The notes beneath the pieces were generated by a model. That model made no database searches and had not been told where the DNA came from. It saw nothing but the letters and a program-made list of their open reading frames with translations. A DNA stretch of 8,862 nucleotides from Acidobacteriota bacterium. GTDB taxonomy: Bacteria; Acidobacteriota; Blastocatellia; Pyrinomonadales; Pyrinomonadaceae. Location: assembly GCA_019247865.1 (NCBI GenBank), contig JAFBAJ010000138.1, positions 1 to 8,862 of the forward strand, read 5' to 3'. Positions 1 through 4,556 of the stretch are shown here, piece by piece; position 1 is the stretch's first letter; the number at the start of each line of letters is the position of its first letter. A program made the translations under genes and the position numbers.

Positions 1-1
1 G

Positions 2-601
2 AGCATCGATCCGTATGTACGCGCCGTCGCGCTCTATGCTCTGAGCGAGCGCGGCGTCACAGATGAAGAGCTGCTGAGCCGGCTCGCCGCGGACGAGCAC
101 GAGCTGGTACGCGAGACGGCCCTGAGCCTCATCGTGCGCGGCGTGGAGCAGAAGGGAGCGGAGCGCGTGCCTTTAAGCTCTGTCGAGAAGATGATCGCCC
201 TGCGCGCCGCGCCGATCTTCTCGCGCCTCGCGCCCGAAGAGCTGTCGGAGCTGTCGCACGCGAGCCGCGAGGACTTTTACATGGCGGGCCAGACGCTCTG
301 CCTTCAGGGCGAGCCCGGCAACGAGGTCTTTATCATTCTCTCCGGGCAGGTCAGCGTCATGCGACGCGATGAGGCGGGGCAGGAGAAGCTCGTGAACAGG
401 GAGGGCGCGGGCGGCCTCATCGGCGAGATGGCCGTGCTCGATCCTGCGCCGCGTGCCGCGACCGTCAGCGCCACCAGCGCAGAGGGCGTGCGCGTCCTCC
501 GCCTCGACGGCGAAGCCTTCCGCGACGTGCTCGCCGACGACCCCTCCATCGCAGCGGGCGTCATCCGCACCCTCGCTCAGCGTCTGCGCGGCATGAGCTA
601 A
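2..601 (+). CDS. C-terminal part of a HEAT-repeat plus cyclic-nucleotide-binding-domain protein (5' truncated)
   Basis: The frame is open from the window edge to TAA at 599-601, giving 199 visible residues, so the start lies outside. Residues about 1-44 form an Ala/Leu-rich helical stretch (SIDPYVRAVALYALSERG, then VRETALSL) typical of a HEAT/Armadillo repeat. Residues about 60-190 are a Crp/cNMP-binding fold. They include APIFSRLAPEELSELS, LCLQGEPGNEVFIILSGQVSV, and a phosphate-binding cassette GEMAVLDPAPRAATVSA at about 141-157 with the conserved Glu and Arg (R151), so nucleotide binding looks intact. No helix-turn-helix follows, so it is not a Crp-type transcription factor. The HEAT-then-cNMP order at a C-terminus is known from large Npt1/Npt2-family (ADP/ATP carrier-like) transporters of Acidobacteria and relatives. 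That identity is an inference, because the membrane part is not in the window. An internal ATG at 182 or GTG at 143 would cut the HEAT stretch and is unlikely. Confidence 0.8.
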   Translation, partial: SIDPYVRAVALYALSERGVTDEELLSRLAADEHELVRETALSLIVRGVEQKGAERVPLSSVEKMIALRAAPIFSRLAPEELSELSHASREDFYMAGQTLCLQGEPGNEVFIILSGQVSVMRRDEAGQEKLVNREGAGGLIGEMAVLDPAPRAATVSATSAEGVRVLRLDGEAFRDVLADDPSIAAGVIRTLAQRLRGMS

Positions 602-606
602 AAAAC

Positions 607-683
607 AGTTTCACGCAAAGGCGCAAAGACGCAAAGAAAAGCATTCCTCTCGTCTTTGCGTCTTTGCGCCTTTGCGTGAAACT
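607..683. repeat. Perfect 31-bp inverted repeat made of tandem CGCAAAGN octamers
   Basis: The left arm (607-637) and right arm (653-683) are exact reverse complements around a 15-nt spacer (638-652). Each arm holds three octamers of the form CGCAAAGN: 614-621, 622-629 and 630-637 on the left, with NCTTTGCG three times at 653-676 on the right. It starts 6 bp after the stop codon of the upstream gene. A run of A at 600-605 lies just outside the left arm, so a minus-strand transcript would have a stem followed by U residues; no T-run follows on the plus strand. I recall short CGCAAAG-type tandem repeats as scattered intergenic elements in several bacterial phyla. The copy number here is unknown. 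A REP/REPIN-like or MITE-like element is possible. Confidence 0.9.
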
Positions 684-986
684 CTTCTTACCTGGAAGAG
701 CCGGGCTTGTCCCCTGCTGCCGTTCAAAACGGCTCCGGCAGCAGCGTTGGTGCTGAGGGGGCAGTTCTTTTCCAGACGCATACCGAAATCGGTGTTCCCG
801 CGCATATTAAGGGCTCTTCATCTCTTCCGCCGGCGGTTGTCTGCTTTCGTAGAACGGCGCGAAATTTAAGGCAGGCGCAGTTAAACCGTCAATAGTTGAA
901 ATTCATAAAGCTTGCTTTTGCATGGGCTCTGCTGATATTTACTGTCGTGCCTTAGCATTCATAAGATCACCGGAGGAAGATCGCGC
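684..986 (+). other. Intergenic leader between the octamer palindrome and the kinase gene
   Basis: There is no credible gene here; the small open frames have no recognisable protein character and one begins inside the palindrome. The part nearest the kinase (about 860-970) is distinctly more AT-rich than its surroundings and probably holds the promoter, but I find no convincing -35/-10 pair. An octamer ATTCATAA occurs at 901-908 and again at 957-964. Small dyads are present at 782-793 (ACCGAAATCGGT) and 828-837 (CCGCCGGCGG). A GGAGGA ribosome-binding site at 972-977, 9 nt before the ATG at 987, supports the kinase start. Confidence 0.6.
714..744 (+). other. Small hairpin with a competing inner stem
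   Basis: A 9-bp perfect dyad (CTGCTGCCG at 714-722 with CGGCAGCAG at 736-744) closes a 13-nt loop. A competing 5-bp stem, CCGTT at 720-724 with AACGG at 728-732, uses part of the same left arm, so the two cannot form fully together. No T-run follows, so this is not a standard terminator. The role is unknown, and it may simply be fortuitous pairing in the leader. Confidence 0.35.
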
Positions 987-3023
987 ATGATCTGCCCACA
1001 GTGCGGCGAAGAGCTGAAAGCGAACGCGCGCTTCTGTTCCGGGTGCGGCCTTCCTTTCTCAGCCTCCAACACTCCGGCTCAGACCGATCCGCTGCTCGAA
1101 AAAATTCTCGACGGAAAATATCTGCTCCTGGAGAGATTGGGCGCGGGCGGGATGGGCCTGGTGTATCGTGCACGCCGCGAGCACATCGGCGACGAGGTGG
1201 CCGTCAAGGTGCTGCACAAACATCTCGTCGCGGATGCGGCGATGCTCGAACGCTTTCGGCGCGAGGCGCGTGCCGCAGCACAGCTTCGCCATCCGAACAT
1301 CGTCTCCATCATTGACCTCGGCGATGCGCGCGGCGCGGACGCACCGGCTTACATTGTGATGGAGCTGATCGAGGGCGAATCGCTGCGCGAGTTGTTGCAC
1401 AGAGAGCAAAGTTTGAGAGCGGAGCGCGCCGTCTCATTGATGCGCGATATCTGCGCCGGAGTCGGCGCGGCGCATCGCAAGGGCATCTTTCATCGCGACC
1501 TCAAGCCGGACAACATGATCGTGACGGGGCCGGACGAAGACCGCGAGCGCGAGAGCGTGAAGGTCGTGGACTTCGGCATCGCCAAGCTGCGGGACGCGGC
1601 GGGCGGGACGACGCTGACCAACACCGGCATGGTGCTCGGCACGCCGTATTACATGTCGCCGGAACAGTGTCGCGGCGAAGCTCTGGATGCGCGCGCGGAT
1701 GTCTATAGCCTCGGCGCGATCATGTACGAGCTGCTGGCGGGCGCTCCGCCCTTCACGGCCGAGACGCCGACAGGATTGATCGCGCGGCATCTCTTCGATG
1801 AAGTGCCGCCGTTGCCCGAAAGCGCGAATGCTCCTCCGGCGCTCGAAGCGGTCATCATGCGCTCGCTCGCCAAAGACCGTAAGGCGCGGCAGCCCGACGC
1901 GACGGAGCTTGGGCGCGAGCTGCGCGCGGCGCTGCAAACGTCCGGCGCGACCGTGCCCGCTCCGCTCCGTGAGCCATCCGCCGATTCGACTCCGACAGAA
2001 GTTTTGGATGCCGACACCGTCAGGAAGATCACGGAGCCGACCGAACAGCACCTCACGGAAAAGCTGCCCGAACCCGCGCCGGAGACTCTGCCGGAGCAGT
2101 CGATGCCCGCGCAACTGGCGCAATTGGTCGCGCGCCGGTTCGGGCGCAGGGGCGCGCCGCGCGATGACCCGCAGAGAGAGGTCGCCCGGAAAAATGTCGC
2201 TCGGCGCGACCCCGCTGAGCGCAGGCGTACGGCGCTGGCGTTTGGCGCGCTCCTGATTCTGTTCCTGCTCAGTATCCTGGTGGCGACCTTCATCAACCGG
2301 AAGAGCGGAGACGTTTCATCCGGCGCTGATCCTGCGCGCGAGCTGAAGAATGGCTTCGGGATAGAGTTCGTACGGGTTCCGGCAGGCAGCTTCTCGATGG
2401 GTTCTGAGAATGGCGACACGGACGAGAAGCCGTCGCACCGCGTGACGATCAGCAAAGATTTCTATCTCGGAAAGTATGAAGTCACGCAGGCGCAGTGGAT
2501 GCAGGTGATGGACAGCAACACCTCCGATAATAAGAACTGCGAACAGTGTCCGGTGGAGCAGGTGAGCTGGGATGGCGCGCAGAAATTCATCGGGAGGCTG
2601 AACGCGAAGGATGACAGATACCAGTATCGTTTGCCGACGGAGGCTGAGTGGGAATACGCGTGCCGTGCCGGGACGACGGGAGATTACGCCGGCAAGATAG
2701 ATGATCTGGCATGGTACGCTCAGAACTCCGGTGACAAAACGCATCCGGTCGGGACGAAGCAGCCGAATGCATGGGGCTTGTATGACATGCACGGGAATGT
2801 CTGGGAGTGGGTTGCAGATTGGTACGGGACTTATCCAAAAGAGGCTGTCACAGACCCGACGGGGCCATCGTCCGGCACGTCCCGCGTGTATCGCGGCGGC
2901 GCTTACAACTCGAACCGGCGTGACTCTCCGGACACCTACCTGCGCTCCACGCATCGCGGCATCAGCGGGCCGGGCGGCTTTGAGAAATACATCGGCTTTC
3001 GACTGGTCAGGACATCAAAGTAA
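987..3023 (+). CDS. Membrane Ser/Thr protein kinase: zinc ribbon, PknB-like kinase, TM helix, FGE/SUMF1-like domain
   Basis: A 678-residue protein. Residues 3-20 form a zinc ribbon (Cys 3, 6, 17, 20; CPQCG and CSGCG). Residues about 45-310 are a Hanks-type kinase with all key motifs: glycine loop GAGGMG (52-57), lysine K74 in AVKVL, catalytic HRDLKPDN (169-176, D171), DFG (195-197) and the SPE variant of APE (224-226). A Pro/Glu/Thr-rich linker (about 312-410) ends in a basic stretch before one membrane helix (about 416-436), which predicts a cytoplasmic kinase and an external C-terminus. Residues about 455-678 match the formylglycine-generating-enzyme/SUMF1 fold (VPAGSFSMGS, EWEYACRAG, NVWEWVADW, YRGGAYN, GFRLVR). 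The last cysteine is C559, so the C-terminal catalytic cysteines of true FGE are missing and the domain is more likely a binding or sensor module. C518 and C521 (CEQC) could form a disulfide outside the cytoplasm. GGAGGA at 972-977 fixes the start. The gene ends tail to tail with the thioesterase gene, overlapping it by 17 bp. Confidence 0.95.
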   Translation: MICPQCGEELKANARFCSGCGLPFSASNTPAQTDPLLEKILDGKYLLLERLGAGGMGLVYRARREHIGDEVAVKVLHKHLVADAAMLERFRREARAAAQLRHPNIVSIIDLGDARGADAPAYIVMELIEGESLRELLHREQSLRAERAVSLMRDICAGVGAAHRKGIFHRDLKPDNMIVTGPDEDRERESVKVVDFGIAKLRDAAGGTTLTNTGMVLGTPYYMSPEQCRGEALDARADVYSLGAIMYELLAGAPPFTAETPTGLIARHLFDEVPPLPESANAPPALEAVIMRSLAKDRKARQPDATELGRELRAALQTSGATVPAPLREPSADSTPTEVLDADTVRKITEPTEQHLTEKLPEPAPETLPEQSMPAQLAQLVARRFGRRGAPRDDPQREVARKNVARRDPAERRRTALAFGALLILFLLSILVATFINRKSGDVSSGADPARELKNGFGIEFVRVPAGSFSMGSENGDTDEKPSHRVTISKDFYLGKYEVTQAQWMQVMDSNTSDNKNCEQCPVEQVSWDGAQKFIGRLNAKDDRYQYRLPTEAEWEYACRAGTTGDYAGKIDDLAWYAQNSGDKTHPVGTKQPNAWGLYDMHGNVWEWVADWYGTYPKEAVTDPTGPSSGTSRVYRGGAYNSNRRDSPDTYLRSTHRGISGPGGFEKYIGFRLVRTSK

Positions 3024-3417
3024 AAGCTGCGCGATATCTTTCAGGAAGCGGGACGGCGCGGCGCGTGTCGAGGTTCATGCAGACGTGAACCTGTGCGGAA
3101 CGTGCGCAGACGGCTCCGTCCTCTGCGCGCCGCGCTTCATACTCAAAGGTGACGGACGTGCGCCCGAGCTGCCTGACGCTCATCGACACTTCGACCTCAT
3201 CTCCGTAAACGAGCGGGATCAGGAATTCCGTCTCCGTCCTGACGGTCGGAAAGCCGAGGCGCTCGTCCGCCATCAGGCGCGCGTAAGTGATGCCGCAGCG
3301 CGCCGGGAAGAGCTCTTCCATCGCGATGTGAAAGTAATGAAAGATGGTCGGATAGTAGACCAGCCCGGCCGGGTCTGCGTCGCCGAAGCGAACTCTGATG
3401 CGAAAAGAAAAGTGCAT
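3007..3417 (-). CDS. 4HBT/YbgC-type acyl-CoA thioesterase (hotdog fold)
   Basis: A 136-residue single-domain protein, the normal length for the 4-hydroxybenzoyl-CoA thioesterase family. The N-terminal signature RVRFGDADPAGLVYYPTIFHYFH at residues 8-30 matches the family motif. D15 aligns with the catalytic Asp of the Pseudomonas 4-hydroxybenzoyl-CoA thioesterase (Asp17 by my alignment). The remainder (LVYGDEVEVSMSVRQLGRTSVTFEYEA) fits the central hotdog strands. It should hydrolyse an acyl- or aroyl-CoA in the cytoplasm; the substrate cannot be read from the sequence. The ATG at 3417 comes 15 nt after the TAA of the upstream gene, and that TAA is in the same frame, so no longer start exists. 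No clear Shine-Dalgarno is seen in the gap, which suggests translational coupling. The 3' end overlaps the convergent kinase gene by 17 bp. Confidence 0.9.
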   Translation of the reverse strand: MHFSFRIRVRFGDADPAGLVYYPTIFHYFHIAMEELFPARCGITYARLMADERLGFPTVRTETEFLIPLVYGDEVEVSMSVRQLGRTSVTFEYEARRAEDGAVCARSAQVHVCMNLDTRRAVPLPERYRAAFTLMS

Positions 3418-3432
3418 ACGGAGAGGTGCGGC

Positions 3433-4128
3433 TTAGCTGTCGATCTTTGCATCCAGCTCTTCGGCGGCCTGTTTGGCGACGAGTTCGGCGGCGGCGTCCG
3501 GCAGCACGCGAATCAGTGCCTGCAGCCGGTCGAAGGCGGCCTGCGCCTCTTTGACCTCATCGCGATACTGCTGCTGCATTTCCGCCAGCGATTCCTCGCC
3601 GTAGACTTCGATCTTGGGCATGTGCGCCCAGTGCACGAGCAGTCTTCTGGCTTTGGCGAGGCTCGCCGCCACACGTCGCCGTGCGGCCGGTTGTGCGCGC
3701 TCGTTGCCGAGAGCCGTGATGAGCTTCGTCATGGAGTCTTCGCGTGTGGCATACGCGCCGACCTTGAGGAGCGCGTACATCGTCCCGCCGCCGGCCGAGA
3801 TGTAAGCCAAATCCCACGCGGCGTTCCCCATCTTCTGGAGTTCGTCACGCACCGCGTCGGCCTGTTTGCGCCTCTCCGGCGAGAGATGCTGCGCCAGCTC
3901 GTCGTTGGCCGGACGCTTGCAATCTGCGTAATAAGAGAAACCCTGCTTCATTCCGAGGGTCGAATAGTCCGCGGTCTTCTCCCCGTACACGTCCATGAAT
4001 TCGTTCAGACCGAGCTTCAGGACCTGCGCGCAGGGCATCTTGAATTCCGGCTGATCCTCATTCTGCGCAGCCGCGAGCGGCGCACAGCAGAGTACGAACA
4101 GTAACGTCAGCATCATCCGCCAGAGCAT
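3433..4128 (-). CDS. Secreted protein of unknown function, first gene of a two-gene unit with the thioesterase
   Basis: A 231-residue protein that I do not recognise. Residues 1-21 are a typical Sec signal peptide (Arg4, hydrophobic core LTLLFVLCC, then APLAAAQ), with likely cleavage after A21. Its Cys14/Cys15 do not fit a lipobox, so it is probably not a lipoprotein. The mature part has two cysteines, C33 (MPCAQVL) and C70 (YADCKRP), that could pair. It continues as mostly helical, charged sequence with a likely coiled-coil end (about 180-225). A small-residue segment ISAGGGTMYALLKVGAYA (about 109-126) could be a buried helix rather than a true membrane span. A purine-rich AGGAGAGGA (4149-4141 on the minus strand) lies 12 nt before the ATG at 4128, somewhat distant. 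A TATAAT about 45 nt upstream supports it as the start of the operon. Confidence 0.85.
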   Translation of the reverse strand: MLWRMMLTLLFVLCCAPLAAAQNEDQPEFKMPCAQVLKLGLNEFMDVYGEKTADYSTLGMKQGFSYYADCKRPANDELAQHLSPERRKQADAVRDELQKMGNAAWDLAYISAGGGTMYALLKVGAYATREDSMTKLITALGNERAQPAARRRVAASLAKARRLLVHWAHMPKIEVYGEESLAEMQQQYRDEVKEAQAAFDRLQALIRVLPDAAAELVAKQAAEELDAKIDS

Positions 4129-4172
4129 TTAAGTTTATTTTCCTCTCCTGTCGAGTTGCAGAAACGTCCGGG

Positions 4173-4178
4173 ATTATA
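4173..4178 (-). promoter_or_regulatory. Candidate -10 box (TATAAT) for the leftward secreted-protein/thioesterase unit
   Basis: Read on the minus strand, 4178-4173 is an exact TATAAT in an AT-rich pocket, about 45 nt before the ATG at 4128. A start near 4166 would leave a leader of about 38 nt. The best -35 at a 16-nt spacing (TTTGGG, 4200-4195) is poor. The assignment therefore rests on the -10 match and position. Confidence 0.5.
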
Positions 4179-4206
4179 CAGCAATTGAACCGCTCCCAAA
4201 TTTTTC

Positions 4207-4235
4207 TTGACTCGTCTGTGCAATGCGAGTAGATT
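4207..4235 (+). promoter_or_regulatory. Candidate sigma70-type promoter P1 for the di-haem/propeller gene
   Basis: TTGACT (4207-4212, five of six consensus bases) is followed after exactly 17 nt by TAGATT (4230-4235, four of six). Transcription would begin near 4242 and leave a leader of about 315 nt before the ATG at 4557. The element is close to and divergent from the leftward TATAAT at 4178-4173, so the two promoters could influence each other. Confidence 0.45.
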
Positions 4236-4249
4236 GCGGCTCGTCCCCC

Positions 4250-4277
4250 TTGACACTCCGAATCACAATAAACTAAA
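4250..4277 (+). promoter_or_regulatory. Candidate second promoter P2 (perfect -35, weak -10)
   Basis: A perfect TTGACA lies at 4250-4255. The best -10 at an acceptable distance is ACTAAA at 4272-4277 (16-nt spacer, three of six consensus bases). It sits 43 bp after the -35 of P1, so P1 and P2 may be tandem promoters. The weak -10 suggests a need for an activator, or that only P1 is real. Confidence 0.3.
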
Positions 4278-4339
4278 GACGAGCGCGCGTAACACCCCAA
4301 CGCGTCGCCCGCCGTCAACTTCACCAGAGGGCGCACTTT

Positions 4340-4369
4340 TCTGTTAACAAGAGCCCCGCTCCTGTTAAT
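4340..4369 (+). promoter_or_regulatory. Pair of 9-mer direct repeats 21 bp apart, possible LytTR-type operator
   Basis: TCTGTTAAC (4340-4348) and CCTGTTAAT (4361-4369) share CTGTTAA and are separated by 12 bp, so they lie on the same face of the helix. The LytTR family typically binds two imperfect 9-bp direct repeats with a GTT core spaced by 12-13 bp. Each copy here fits seven of nine positions of that consensus as I recall it. A LytTR regulator is encoded about 2.2 kb downstream (7572-6769). The site is downstream of P1 and P2, so it would repress them or activate a promoter I cannot see. The assignment is inference. Confidence 0.3.
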
Positions 4370-4545
4370 CTCACGCAAACCTTTTTCATGATCGGCGCGC
4401 GGCTCAAACCCCCCGACTGCGGCGTTCGTTCTTGTTTCACAACACACGCACCAGCGCGAACCCTCGCACAGTTTTGCTGGCACTCTAAGGCTCGCACCCG
4501 AGCCATCACCCCGCTCCGCTTTCGCACGAGAAGCGGACAAGTTTC

Positions 4546-4552
4546 AGGAGGT
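4546..4552 (+). promoter_or_regulatory. Strong ribosome-binding site for the di-haem/propeller gene
   Basis: AGGAGGT, complementary to the 16S rRNA 3' end, lies 4 nt before the ATG at 4557. It fixes that start, and the frame then begins with a lysine-containing signal sequence. Confidence 0.85.
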
Positions 4553-4556
4553 AGAT

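Larger units (their letters stand above)
4129..4556. other. Divergent intergenic regulatory region (428 bp)
   Basis: This stretch separates the leftward secreted-protein unit from the rightward di-haem/propeller gene and holds the promoter and repeat candidates listed separately. Beyond the 9-mer pair, 4370-4545 is C-rich on the plus strand and shows no recognised protein, RNA or riboswitch. A minus-strand open frame crosses it (4540-4058) but has no recognisable features and runs into the signal-peptide gene. The unusually long leader could hold post-transcriptional control, though I see no defined structure. Confidence 0.6.

Noticed and set aside
607..683. CRISPR-like repeat array
   Set aside because: The units are 8 nt, arranged as an inverted pair with one 15-nt spacer; there are no regular spacers and no cas genes.
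672..895. Small plus-strand open frames (65 and 62 codons) in the kinase leader
   Set aside because: One starts inside the palindrome; neither has a ribosome-binding site or recognisable sequence, and they overlap each other.
1434..2455. Two long minus-strand open frames (229 and 250 codons) opposite the kinase gene
   Set aside because: They are overlapping shadow frames of a GC-rich coding region with an unambiguous kinase/FGE-like product on the plus strand.
2349..3020. FGE-like C-terminal domain as the variable target of a diversity-generating retroelement
   Set aside because: This fold is used by such elements, but there is no reverse transcriptase, no template repeat elsewhere in the window, and no run of AAC/AAT codons at the 3' end.
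2701..4104. Long plus-strand open frame of 467 codons opposite the thioesterase and secreted-protein genes
   Set aside because: It shares codon boundaries with both minus-strand genes, which are in the same frame as each other, so it is a mirror of their GC-rich codon use. It also overlaps the kinase C-terminus, has no recognisable domain and no ribosome-binding site.
4058..4540. Minus-strand 160-codon open frame across the intergenic region
   Set aside because: It has no recognisable family, low-complexity Arg/Ala-rich sequence, overlap with the signal peptide of the downstream gene in another frame, and promoter-like sequences inside it.
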